Origin: Desulfuromonas sp. KJ2020
Lineage (GTDB): Bacteria > Desulfobacterota > Desulfuromonadia > Desulfuromonadales > SZUA-540
Assembly (NCBI RefSeq): GCF_024197615.1
Contig: NZ_JAKUKE010000004.1
Coordinates: 1 to 64,000, forward strand
Length of the DNA stretch: 64,000 nucleotides
Direction of reading: 5' to 3'
Every line of letters begins with the position of its first letter. Positions within the stretch are counted from its first letter, which is position 1. Position numbers and translations under genes: made by a program. The notes under the pieces are model-generated. The model saw only the letters and a program-made list of their open reading frames with translations. It made no database searches and was not told the DNA's origin. This document shows, in pieces, positions 1 to 7,334 of this stretch.

Positions 1-557
1 TTACAAGCCTTGACGAAAGCATGTTCGCCAGTGCCTTTAAATTCTTTGCCGTTGTCTGAGTAGGTGTATTCGATGGTGTAAGGGCATTCATCGACCACCT
101 GACGCAGAAAGAGTTCGGCACTGTGTTGTGTCTTGTCCGGGAATACCCCTGCATAGAGTTCCCGGGAATAATCATCAATGGCGACGAACAGATACTCGCG
201 TGGCAGCGTCTGATCTTCGCCCTTGATCAACGGGAGCCGCTTGCTGTCGAAGTGAACCAGCTCTCCAGGATATGATTTGTTGTAGCGTCTGGCTTCTCTT
301 TTTCGTTTTTCTTCGAGTTCGCGCTCGACTTTAGCCAGCCGCTTCAGCCCATACTTGAGGCTACGAAAACGATCGTTGACACTCTTGCGGGGTACAAACT
401 CCTGCTTCCTGGCCCGTGCGAGTATCTTGTAGATCGTTGGCCTCGAAACCCGGTAGAGTTCTGCCAGGCGACTGACCTTGTATTCGCCAGTCTGCCAAAG
501 CTGCCAGATCTTCTGCCGATCATGAGGCGTTAACCGAATGTTTTTGTGCATGACCAT
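1..557 (-). CDS. IS481-family transposase, C-terminus beyond window
   Basis: About 185 residues are visible; the frame is open to position 1. The N-terminus has a helix-turn-helix (TGEYKVSRLAELYRVSRPT), a basic Arg/Lys-rich linker, and then an integrase-core (rve) domain. Two catalytic-type acidic segments of the DDE triad are readable (HFDSKRLP and YSDNGKEF), plus the conserved AIDDYSRELY. The catalytic Glu would lie past the window edge. Start is the ATG at 557, preceded by GGGGAGG about 11 nt upstream; a second in-frame ATG is at 551. It would cut and join the ends of its own element. Whether the full copy is intact cannot be judged here. Confidence 0.82.
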   Translation of the reverse strand, partial: MVMHKNIRLTPHDRQKIWQLWQTGEYKVSRLAELYRVSRPTIYKILARARKQEFVPRKSVNDRFRSLKYGLKRLAKVERELEEKRKREARRYNKSYPGELVHFDSKRLPLIKGEDQTLPREYLFVAIDDYSRELYAGVFPDKTQHSAELFLRQVVDECPYTIEYTYSDNGKEFKGTGEHAFVKAC

Positions 558-599
558 GTTTACAAAATCCTCCCCTCGATATTATCGGATTCTGTAAAC
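558..599. repeat. 13-bp inverted repeat between IS end and transposase start
   Basis: GTTTACAAAATCC (558-570) and GGATTCTGTAAAC (587-599) are inverted copies matching at 12 of 13 positions, with a 16-nt spacer. It sits between the terminal repeat and the transposase ATG, and its first arm abuts the start codon. It could be a binding site for the transposase (auto-repression) or an RNA hairpin limiting read-through from the host. Neither role is proven by sequence. Confidence 0.6.
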
Positions 600-618
600 A
601 ACGCGTCAATTTCTTACA

Positions 619-1010
619 CCTAAGCACTCCAAACATATCCGCTGAACCTATGAAAACGCATCGGGTCTGACCCGGGTATGGCACATCGGTGCGGCAGTTG
701 CAGTCTTTCGCAAATCTCATGAGTTTTGACCGTTGGCTTGGTTTTTGGGAGGTTTACGGGCGGCCAAAGGTCAGTAAAAAAATGACCCTTGGTCAGAATT
801 TACTTTTTCTTCTGAACTCCATCCAGGTGTTTTTGCGTAAAACCTTTCACATGTTATCAGTCAAAACTATCCAGGCATTCTTGGTCTAACGCCATCCATC
901 AATTATCATGGCTACTGGCTTCCCGAATTGGGGGTTCTCGCCTAAAAATAGTGTGATGTGATTTTTTTCTCTCATGAGGCTTCTGACACAGCTTTCAATG
1001 TATATAAGAT
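619..1010. other. Intergenic DNA, no gene recognised
   Basis: About 390 bp between the IS end and the promoter of the RDD gene. It is AT-rich. The only open frame (689-889, 66 codons) has no ribosome-binding site and no recognisable sequence. I see no tRNA, repeat or terminator here. Confidence 0.6.
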
Positions 1011-1038
1011 TTGACAGATATAATAATTCCGGTAAATT
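1011..1038 (+). promoter_or_regulatory. Candidate sigma-70 promoter for the riboswitch-RDD transcript
   Basis: A perfect TTGACA at 1011-1016 is followed after 16 nt by TAAATT (1033-1038). Transcription from here would start around 1045 and include the whole aptamer at 1076-1163. An alternative -10, TATAAT at 1019-1024, has no good -35 at normal spacing. Inferred by consensus only. Confidence 0.45.
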
Positions 1039-1075
1039 GTCGTGCGAGTAAGCTTCTTGGTGAATGAGAATTCAT

Positions 1076-1163
1076 ACTTCTGTGAGGGCAAAATCAGAGT
1101 AACCTGATGACGCAAAGCGACGGGTCCTGACAATTGGACAGCCAGGCCACCAGGGGCAGATGT
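1076..1163 (+). promoter_or_regulatory. GEMM-I (cyclic-di-GMP class I) riboswitch aptamer
   Basis: The RNA carries the class I signature in order: GAGGGCAAA (1084-1092), a short stem with a GUAA loop (ATCAG/CTGAT, 1093-1108), the invariant GACGCAAAGC (1109-1118), a second stem with GTCC/GGAC arms, and AGCCAGGCCACC (1140-1151). A closing helix pairs ACTTCTG (1076-1082) with CAGATGT (1157-1163) at 6 of 7 positions. The AGGG before CAAA is all G, as in c-di-GMP-binding members rather than the A-containing cGAMP variants of GEMM-Ib. About 72 nt separate the aptamer from the RDD start codon; no clear intrinsic terminator is seen, so control may be translational. Confidence 0.82.
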
Positions 1164-1235
1164 AAAGTTGCAGATGGCTTGTTATGTCTTGATAGCGTTT
1201 TGGGTGTTTAAAATTTGAGCTAGCGAGGAGGGCGG

Positions 1236-3062
1236 ATGGATCCCGAACTATTCAATGTTGTCTTTTCAGGGGAAGTCAAAAAGGGGGCTTTGGTAGACGA
1301 GGTGCAACAGCGCTTGGCGGCAATCTTTAAAATGTCGCCAGAGAAGGTTTGTGCAATTTTCACTGGACGCCCTGTCACGATCAAGTCCAACCTTGAGCTA
1401 ACCATCGCTCAAAAATATCAAAGAGCCTTTGAAAGTGCGGGTGCCATTTGCGAAATTATCCCTGCTCAAAAAGAGCCCGAACCGTTAAAGTCCGTTCCTG
1501 CTGAAAATGCGACTACCACCGCAGACAAACCCGCTGCAACTAAATCATTCCCGGTGCAACCAAAGACGTCGAAATCCACCATATGCAAACCGAACCTTTC
1601 CGGGTTCTGGAGAAGAATATTGGCCTTCGTCTTTGACACAATCCTACTGGGTGTTTGGGGGACGGTGCTCGGTGTCTTTTTCTTTGATCAATTTGCACAA
1701 ATGGGGCAATTCGGGCGCTTAGTCGGGTTTGTCTTCGCTATCCTGTATTTCGGTCTGCTGAACAGTGCTGTTGGGAAAGGCCAGACGCTTGGTAAGCGGT
1801 TGATGAAGATCCGGGTTGTTGACGCTGAGGATGGTTCCCATATCTCATTGGCTAAGTCTGCATGGCGTTATGTTGTTCTCTCTCTACCATTCCTTTGCAA
1901 CGGACTTGTCCTACCACTTGACAATCAGATCGTCACGCTGCTGTTGGCTTTGGTTGTTTTTGGAATGGGCGGTTTGTTGTTCTACCTGTACCTTTTTAAT
2001 CGCAATACGCGTCAGTCCATTCATGATTTGGCCGCAGGCACATTGGTTGTTCAATGCAAGCCAGGTGGCAGGCTCTATAGGCCCGGTATCTGGAAAGGGC
2101 ACATAGTCATAACTGTTCTTTGGGTTGGGTTGATTGCCGTTGGTGTGCTGGTCGGTTTCCCAATGATTTCGCAAACGGGAACATTCCCAGAGATGTTGAC
2201 ACTCCAGCAAGAACTTATGAAAAATAAGGACATCCATGTTGCATCAGTCGCTTCGGGTGTGACTTCTATCGATGGGAAAGAGGCTGATTGGACGGCGGTA
2301 ACAATTGTTGTGACGGATAGCGAAAAGATGGGTGAGGCGACCGCGAACCAGGTTGCATACGAAACATTCGCCCATTTTCCTTCCGCGAAAGAGAAGGACC
2401 TGCTTCGGATCACCGTCAATTATGGCTATGATATCGGGATAAGTTCTCGATGGCAGAATGATCGCTATAGTTACCCTCCTGAAACGTGGGAAAGTGCGAT
2501 TCATGAACAGCAAGCGAGAAACCCAAATGTCATTGTAGAGAAGCAAGGAAACATAACAAACTTACATGTCGAAGGCAGTTTGGGTAAATCGCATGATCTC
2601 CCGTGTATTACTATCGATCAAGCGAAGAACATCTATACGCCAGCGGACCTCTATGCGAGTGCCGCAAGGTGTGTCATGGACGGCAGAGATAGTGATGGGG
2701 CCCAGATTTTTTACTTGGCCAGTGTATATGCTGTATATGATGCTTCTCGTGTTTCTGATAAGACAGCCAGCGGGGCCAGGCAGGTCCTTATTTTAAACAA
2801 CTTTGGCAGTTTAGATCAGGAGAAGAGGGACCGTTTCACCCTAGAGACAGAGAAGATAAAAGATAACAACACTCAGAAATCCAAAGACTTTTGTCGTAAA
2901 GTAAAAAACTTGGGCAAGCCGGATTATCATCCTCAATATATGATACTGCACGGGATGAGTAACTTTTTGGATGGCCCCGAGGGTGATGGCCTTATTTCCG
3001 ACTATGATCCGAATAAAAATTGGGATGAAGCACTGAGTGCCCTAACGTGGTGTAACGATTAA
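1236..3062 (+). CDS. RDD-family membrane protein with C-terminal extracytoplasmic domain
   Basis: 608 residues. Residues 1-77 form a small soluble domain (VVFSGEVKKG start) of the kind seen fused to RDD proteins. After a Thr/Lys/Pro linker, an RDD domain spans about 121-273, with the Arg of FWRRILAFVFD, the Asp of VVDAEDG and the terminal HDLAAGT. A further membrane helix lies at about 288-309, followed by roughly 300 residues of unknown fold, probably outside the membrane. Its end (about 460-550) resembles a repeat-like segment found after other RDD domains. RDD proteins are poorly understood; some are ion transporters. Start ATG 1236 has GAGGAGGGCGG directly upstream. The c-di-GMP riboswitch in its leader implies control by that messenger. 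Stand-alone gene. Confidence 0.75.
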   Translation: MDPELFNVVFSGEVKKGALVDEVQQRLAAIFKMSPEKVCAIFTGRPVTIKSNLELTIAQKYQRAFESAGAICEIIPAQKEPEPLKSVPAENATTTADKPAATKSFPVQPKTSKSTICKPNLSGFWRRILAFVFDTILLGVWGTVLGVFFFDQFAQMGQFGRLVGFVFAILYFGLLNSAVGKGQTLGKRLMKIRVVDAEDGSHISLAKSAWRYVVLSLPFLCNGLVLPLDNQIVTLLLALVVFGMGGLLFYLYLFNRNTRQSIHDLAAGTLVVQCKPGGRLYRPGIWKGHIVITVLWVGLIAVGVLVGFPMISQTGTFPEMLTLQQELMKNKDIHVASVASGVTSIDGKEADWTAVTIVVTDSEKMGEATANQVAYETFAHFPSAKEKDLLRITVNYGYDIGISSRWQNDRYSYPPETWESAIHEQQARNPNVIVEKQGNITNLHVEGSLGKSHDLPCITIDQAKNIYTPADLYASAARCVMDGRDSDGAQIFYLASVYAVYDASRVSDKTASGARQVLILNNFGSLDQEKRDRFTLETEKIKDNNTQKSKDFCRKVKNLGKPDYHPQYMILHGMSNFLDGPEGDGLISDYDPNKNWDEALSALTWCND

Positions 3063-3208
3063 AAGCCTGCAACGAAGATCCCCGTAACACGAGAATAGTT
3101 ATGGCAACATGTTGAATGCTAGGGAAGGGCAATGACCAAAACTGACATCGTAGAAAGAATCACCCTCTAAGGAGATATTTAAGCTGGGCCTAATGGAAAT
3201 GTATATGT

Positions 3209-3233
3209 AGCCATCTATTTTTTATGGATGGCT
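3209..3233 (+). terminator. Weak hairpin after the RDD gene
   Basis: AGCCATC (3209-3215) pairs with GATGGCT (3227-3233) around an 11-nt T-rich loop; the sequence after it (TCTTTACTG) is only mildly T-rich. It is a possible but poor intrinsic terminator. The rest of 3063-3302 shows nothing else recognisable. Confidence 0.3.
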
Positions 3234-3302
3234 TCTTTACTGTGAGGTGGGTTAATGGGAAATATCTACCGCATTACTGACCAGCCGTTTTTCAGTCGTA
3301 TA

Positions 3303-3704
3303 TCAGAGCCGTTTACGCCTTAGCTCATCGAGGCTCCACGGCCCGCCGCCGACGACAAACAAATAGAGAAAAATAAAACAGTAGAGGACGGCCAGTTCGC
3401 CCTTGTTGATAATCGGTAAAAAGCCTTCCGGGGCGTGAACCATGAAGTAGGCAAATGCCATCTGCCCTGACAGGATAAAGGCGGTCGAGCGGGTAAACAG
3501 CCCGAGCAAAATCAAAATGCCGCCGAAAAATTCGAGGATGCCGGCGAAGCCCATCAGGGAAAAGAGTTCAGCCGCCTCCTTACCGCCTGGCATCCCAAAA
3601 AGCTTCTGCGTGCCGTGGGGGATAAACAGGAAACCGGTGATAATCCGCAACACACTCAACAGTCGAGGCGACCAATGATCCAGAAGTAGTTCGAAGTTTT
3701 TCAT
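3303..3704 (-). CDS. DoxX-family membrane protein
   Basis: 133 residues with four hydrophobic segments and the family signatures SPRLLSVLRIITGFLFIPHG at the start of helix 1 and GTQKLFG after it, then FFGGILILLGLFTR and a helix ending in GGGPWSLDE. DoxX proteins are small inner-membrane proteins named after the thiosulfate:quinone oxidoreductase subunit; most members have no known substrate. ATG 3704 is preferred over ATG 3716 because AAAGGA lies about 11 nt before it, while the same element touches the upstream ATG. No partner gene is nearby, so no pathway can be assigned. Confidence 0.8.
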   Translation of the reverse strand: MKNFELLLDHWSPRLLSVLRIITGFLFIPHGTQKLFGMPGGKEAAELFSLMGFAGILEFFGGILILLGLFTRSTAFILSGQMAFAYFMVHAPEGFLPIINKGELAVLYCFIFLYLFVVGGGPWSLDELRRKRL

Positions 3705-3885
3705 CTGGTACACCATCCTTTTCTTTTTCGATAGTTAGGTTGTGAAACCGCGCTGTACTTTAAATATATTCGATCTGGAGACGGTTTCCACTGAGTCGGC
3801 CGGTTTTCTCTCCAACTCGTTTTGACTTGGCCATAGGTGAGAGGCATTTTACTGCCTGAAATGGTTAGAAGTGCAGACACTCTGG

Positions 3886-3914
3886 AGCCCAACCTGAAAT
3901 CACCAGGTTGGGCT
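3886..3914 (+). terminator. 11-bp perfect hairpin in the 3717-4156 intergenic region
   Basis: AGCCCAACCTG (3886-3896) and CAGGTTGGGCT (3904-3914) are perfect inverted repeats with a 7-nt loop. It is followed by GCCTTGTATTTTG, a weak T-rich tail, so it may end plus-strand transcription, but no plus-strand gene precedes it. It could instead be a remnant. The rest of this 440-bp gap between two minus-strand genes shows no gene; a palindrome CTGAAGCTTCAG lies near 3975. Confidence 0.4.
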
Positions 3915-4156
3915 GCCTTGTATTTTGTCCCATATCTGGGTCTTGTTTTACCTGGAACTCGTCAATCAAGTTGCTGAAGCTTCAGGGTAACGAAAGGTGG
4001 TCGGATTTCAAGTGGATTGGTTTGGCGAATACGGATAGCGGGTGAGAGCAGGTGGAAATTTTCGTTGATAATAAGCAGAGTCAGGAGGTTTTTTGCGACC
4101 CGTGCAATCCCGGCAGCGACCAGGAGCGCAATCGTGGGATAAGACCCCGTCGCGCG

Positions 4157-4687
4157 TCAGTCTTCGACCGGGCGGGCTGGCGATTCCAGGAGCAACTGAT
4201 AGAAAGCCAGATCAAGCCACCGGCTGAACTTGAAGCCAACCTGCGGCAGGGTGCCGACATGCTTGAAGCCGATTTTTTCATGAAGCACAATGCTTCCCGT
4301 GTTTGTCGCCTCAATGCCGCCGATCATCGCATGGACATCCTTCTGCCTGGCGGTTGCGATCAGTTCGCACATGACATCGCGTCCAAGTCCTTTTTTTCGA
4401 TGATCCTTGTGCACATAAACAGAATGCTCCACGGTGTATTTGTAGGCGGGCCATGCCCGAAACGTACCATAGCTCCCGAAGGCTAAAAGTCGTCCCTCGC
4501 TGTCTTCAACGCCAATGACCGGAAAACCACCGGCCCGTTTGGCGTCGAACCAAGCAACCATACTCTCGGATGTCCGAGGTTTGTAGTCGAAGAGTGCCGT
4601 GGAGTTCAGAATGGCGTCATTAAAAATGTCAAGAATCGGTTCAGCATGCCGCTCGAAGGTACAATGCACGATGGTTTTCCCGTCCAT
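4157..4687 (-). CDS. GNAT N-acetyltransferase, phosphinothricin/methionine-sulfoximine acetyltransferase-like
   Basis: 176 residues forming one GNAT domain. The start segment around ERHAEPILDIFNDAILNST and FDYKPRT is typical of the PAT/MnaT branch that acetylates the amino group of phosphinothricin, methionine sulfoximine or related amino acids. The acetyl-CoA pyrophosphate loop is seen as HRKKGLGRD, followed by IEATNTGSIVLHEKIGF, the conserved C-terminal acetyl-CoA site of this branch. ATG 4687 is chosen because AAGGAGAC precedes it at good spacing; the frame is open further upstream without such a site. The family tends to protect against toxic amino-acid analogues; the true substrate is unknown. 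Confidence 0.8.
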   Translation of the reverse strand: MDGKTIVHCTFERHAEPILDIFNDAILNSTALFDYKPRTSESMVAWFDAKRAGGFPVIGVEDSEGRLLAFGSYGTFRAWPAYKYTVEHSVYVHKDHRKKGLGRDVMCELIATARQKDVHAMIGGIEATNTGSIVLHEKIGFKHVGTLPQVGFKFSRWLDLAFYQLLLESPARPVED

Positions 4688-5090
4688 TCGGGTCTCCTTG
4701 GAGGTTATGGGATGGTGGTTATAGCCGCGAGAAAGCGCGCTGGTTTGCGCGTCGGATTGCTGAAATCGATCTGGTGGCAAGCGTCATGGCAAGGCAATCG
4801 CCCTTTTGAAGCAGCACCTGATACCTCGGAAAACAAGGCAGCCTGGGTGATCCACGGCAGATGCGAAGAGCCCGGATTCGTTTGGCACTGAGGGGATTGA
4901 TGTCCATGGCTCCAATATATTGGAACACAAAATTATTTACACGCCCGTTCTCGGATTGTATTCAGGAACACCTCTATCGCCAACGCCAAGGGTTATAGGC
5001 TTTTCCCGTCACAGGCTGTCTCGTTTGACATCCCCAAGGCTGAGACTATTCTTTCTTCATTGAACACCCTAACACAATGGAGACGGATAT
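4688..5090. other. Intergenic DNA between divergent genes
   Basis: About 400 bp separating the GNAT gene (minus) and the thioesterase (plus). Short open frames here lack ribosome sites and recognisable sequence. It must hold both promoters, but I see no convincing consensus pair. Nothing else supported. Confidence 0.5.
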
Positions 5091-6131
5091 ATGTCCCGGC
5101 CTAACGACACGTCTTTTTACCGAACTCTCCCCTTGGCCAGTGATCTCGCCCTGCGCCGTGGTTTCATGGTCGTAAATGAACCCTTGCTCGGCAACTTTCG
5201 TTTCGGTCGTCTGTTGGAGGTCCTTGACAAAGTCGCGGAAGAAACGGCGCTCCAATACGTTTGCCAATTCTATCCCGAAGCCCGCGTGGTGACGGCCGCT
5301 ATTGACGAAATTCTGATCAAGCATGCCGCCGATGTTGCCCGTGATCTCGTTATAAAGGCCCGGATCAATCATGTCGGTCGCACGTCAATGGAAGTCGGCA
5401 TCCGGGTCGAACATCCAGGCGACCCGGAGGTCCATATTGCCTCCTGTTTTTTCACCATGGTGGCCAGGATCGGTGTCGGTAGTCAGTCGGAGAGCGTCAC
5501 AATACCGCCGCTTGAGTACGCCGATGACCTGGAAAAACAGCGCTATGCGAATGCCATTGCCAGTCGCGAGGCTTACCGGACAGCGCAGAGCGTGGCGCAG
5601 GAGCCCCCCACGCGGGAAGAATATGACCTGTTGAATCGTTTGCATCGCGCCCAAGAGGAGCCGAACTTCAATGGCCTGGTCGCCAGTCAGCTGGTGGCCG
5701 ATTCCTGGGAGCGCATGTACCCAGAGCAGGAGAATGTTCCCACCACGATTTTCGGTGGTTACCTGGTCCGACGAGCTTATGAACTCTCGTCGATCTGCGC
5801 GGAACTGGTGGCTCCCAACCGACCGGTCATTGTGGCGGTGAACCGGATCAATTTCTTTCACCCCGTCCGTCTCGGGGACAAACTCCACTTCACCACCCGT
5901 GTGGTTTACACCGGAAAAACATCGGTGTCCGTCGAGGCAAACATCCAGAGAATAAGCCGCGACCGCACCAGTCAGGCGCTTTCCAACTCCTGCCTGTTTA
6001 CTTTTGTGAACGTCAACAAAGACTTGACTCCCCAGCCAGTACCGACCATTTATCCCACCACCTACAGTGAGGACGCCCGCTATCTGCAAGCGTTTCGTCG
6101 AAGCAAGGGGTTGGGGCGACACCAGCATTAG
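5091..6131 (+). CDS. Acyl-CoA thioesterase with two hotdog domains
   Basis: 346 residues with two hotdog folds, about 20-135 and 195-320. The layout resembles ACOT9/ACOT10-like and related bacterial double-hotdog acyl-CoA hydrolases: NEPLLGNFRFGRLLEVLD in the first half, and FGGYLVRRAYELS with INFFHPVRLGDKLHF in the second, each followed by a GKTSxxVE-type strand. Such enzymes cleave acyl-CoA to free acid and CoA and could balance the acyl-CoA pools made by the beta-oxidation operon 10 kb downstream (inference). The ATG follows GGAGACGGAT. It is a single-gene unit. Confidence 0.8.
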   Translation: MSRPNDTSFYRTLPLASDLALRRGFMVVNEPLLGNFRFGRLLEVLDKVAEETALQYVCQFYPEARVVTAAIDEILIKHAADVARDLVIKARINHVGRTSMEVGIRVEHPGDPEVHIASCFFTMVARIGVGSQSESVTIPPLEYADDLEKQRYANAIASREAYRTAQSVAQEPPTREEYDLLNRLHRAQEEPNFNGLVASQLVADSWERMYPEQENVPTTIFGGYLVRRAYELSSICAELVAPNRPVIVAVNRINFFHPVRLGDKLHFTTRVVYTGKTSVSVEANIQRISRDRTSQALSNSCLFTFVNVNKDLTPQPVPTIYPTTYSEDARYLQAFRRSKGLGRHQH

Positions 6132-6228
6132 GCCCGAGAAAATATCAATTATAGGGTTACGGTTTTTTGGATAGCCCTTTCATGAGGTGAGCGCCAGGAA
6201 TGGTGGGTAGCGCCTTGAACGGCATCCA

Positions 6229-6263
6229 ATAAAAAAGAGTCCCCCGGAGTAGATCTCCGGGGG
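6229..6263 (-). terminator. Strong rho-independent terminator of the TonB/polyferredoxin operon
   Basis: On the minus strand CCCCCGGAG pairs with CTCCGGGGG (6241-6249 with 6255-6263) around a 5-nt loop, and is followed by ACTCTTTTTTATT (to 6229). It lies 15 bp after the stop of the last operon gene at 6278. Confidence 0.85.
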
Positions 6264-6277
6264 CTTGGCGTTGACGA

Positions 6278-6493
6278 TTAGTTTTCGGAGGATAAACTGC
6301 CGCTCTCCGCGTCGTCTTCAACCCCTTTCTTTTTCTTTCGAAGAATCGCCGCAGTGGCCAGCAGGAGGCCCGGTCCGGCGCAGCCGAAACAGGCGCCGCA
6401 AATCCCCCCGCAACCCGCTGACAGCAATACGGCGCCCAGACCGCTTCCGGTGGCCAGCAGCGACCAGGTCCAGTTTTCAGCTCTTTTTGCCAT
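6278..6493 (-). CDS. Small Gly/Cys-rich membrane protein, hypothetical
   Basis: 71 residues (MAKRAENWTWSLLATGSGLG start). One hydrophobic stretch contains the clustered motif CGGICGACFGC, followed by a second short hydrophobic segment, then KKKK and an acidic tail. Four cysteines within or beside a membrane segment suggest metal or disulfide chemistry, but I do not recognise a family. The start ATG at 6493 overlaps the end of the polyferredoxin gene by 17 bp, so translation is probably coupled, and the terminator follows directly. It is best viewed as an accessory component of that membrane redox protein. Confidence 0.65.
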   Translation of the reverse strand: MAKRAENWTWSLLATGSGLGAVLLSAGCGGICGACFGCAGPGLLLATAAILRKKKKGVEDDAESGSLSSEN

Positions 6494-7334
6494 AACGGAT
6501 CGCCCCTTCGTCGCAGATTCGCTCGCACTTCCCGCAGGGCATGCAGGAGTGGTGATCGATGACCGCCTTTTTGTGTTCTCCCTGGCCCTCCATGGCGATG
6601 GCCCACGTCGGGCAGATCGGTTTGCAGGATCCGCAGCCGGTACACTTGTGCGTGTCGATGCGGATACGTTTGCCCCACCTGCCGCCAAAGCGATTGGCTA
6701 GTGAGTCGAGGGCCCCTACCGGGCAGAGAAAGTTGCAGTAGGCGCGGCCCCCTCGGGCGAGAAACCCAAGCAGGAAGAGCAGCACCAGGTTGACAATGCC
6801 GTAGATCCGGAAAAAGTAGACCAGGTCGGCCTGGGTGTAGAGGGCTCCAAAAAACCGTGGCACCGCGGCGAAATTGCAGTAGGTGCAGCAAAGACTACCG
6901 AGCCCTACTGCCGGTGCGATGAGATAGGCTGCCAGGTAGCCGTAGCGCACCGGTGGCGCCGGGATGGCGCTATAATTGATCTTTAACCAGTTGGGGACCA
7001 GCCGACTGCCCAGTTCGGTGGCGCCTCCGATCGGACACAGGTGGCTGCACCACCAGCGCCCGAAAAAGAAGGTCGCGGCCAGGATAACCAGAACCAGGAG
7101 GACGCCGAGGAAGCTGCGCGCAAACCCCATCAGGAAGGCGTTGAGACTCATCCCCTCCCGCCAGGTGAAGAACATGCGCGGGCACCAGCGCCCACAGAAG
7201 TCGCCATCCCCCGTCGAGACCTGGAAAATCAGGGCCAGGGGCGGAAGAAAGAGCAGCAGGCTGATGATTAGGATGAGGGTGCGGTGGCGTTGGAAGAAGC
7301 CCCTGTGAACCCTGGGGTTAGTGCGTTTCGCCAT
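6477..7334 (-). CDS. NapH/NosR-like membrane polyferredoxin
   Basis: 285 residues with about five membrane helices. Two CxxxCP motifs typical of NapH/NosR/CcoG proteins lie at 96-101 (CSHLCP) and 200-205 (CNFLCP). Two 4Fe-4S ferredoxin sites follow at 231-241 (CTGCGSCKPIC) and 264-274 (CMPCGKCERIC). Extra cysteines sit at CGRWC (47-51) and CCTYC (149-153). Family members pass electrons from quinol or cytoplasmic donors to periplasmic partners. Here the neighbours are a TonB-dependent receptor and Cys-rich proteins rather than nitrate or N2O reductase genes, so a role in reducing an imported metal or ligand is plausible but inferred. Overlaps both flanking genes by 17 bp, indicating coupled translation. 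Confidence 0.82.
   Translation of the reverse strand: MAKRTNPRVHRGFFQRHRTLILIISLLLFLPPLALIFQVSTGDGDFCGRWCPRMFFTWREGMSLNAFLMGFARSFLGVLLVLVILAATFFFGRWWCSHLCPIGGATELGSRLVPNWLKINYSAIPAPPVRYGYLAAYLIAPAVGLGSLCCTYCNFAAVPRFFGALYTQADLVYFFRIYGIVNLVLLFLLGFLARGGRAYCNFLCPVGALDSLANRFGGRWGKRIRIDTHKCTGCGSCKPICPTWAIAMEGQGEHKKAVIDHHSCMPCGKCERICDEGAIRYGKKS

Larger units (their letters stand above)
1..618 (-). mobile_element. IS481-like insertion sequence, one end (runs off window)
   Basis: The element enters from the window's left edge and carries a DDE-type transposase read on the minus strand. Its right boundary is placed at 618, where the minus strand begins TGTAAGAAATTGACGCG, the TGT-start expected of an IS481-type terminal inverted repeat. 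The other end and any target duplication lie outside the window, so the boundary rests on one end only. Sequence beyond 618 is unrelated non-coding DNA. The family assignment comes from the transposase; exact IS name unknown. Confidence 0.75.

Noticed and set aside
689-889. Open frame of 66 codons between the IS and the RDD gene
   Set aside because: No ribosome site, no recognisable sequence, atypical composition; treated as non-coding.
1164-1235. Intrinsic terminator as expression platform of the c-di-GMP riboswitch
   Set aside because: No stable stem followed by a T-run before the start codon; translational control is more likely.
4052-4486. 144-codon plus-strand frame over the GNAT gene
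   Set aside because: Antisense to a clear acetyltransferase with strong motifs; its own product matches nothing.
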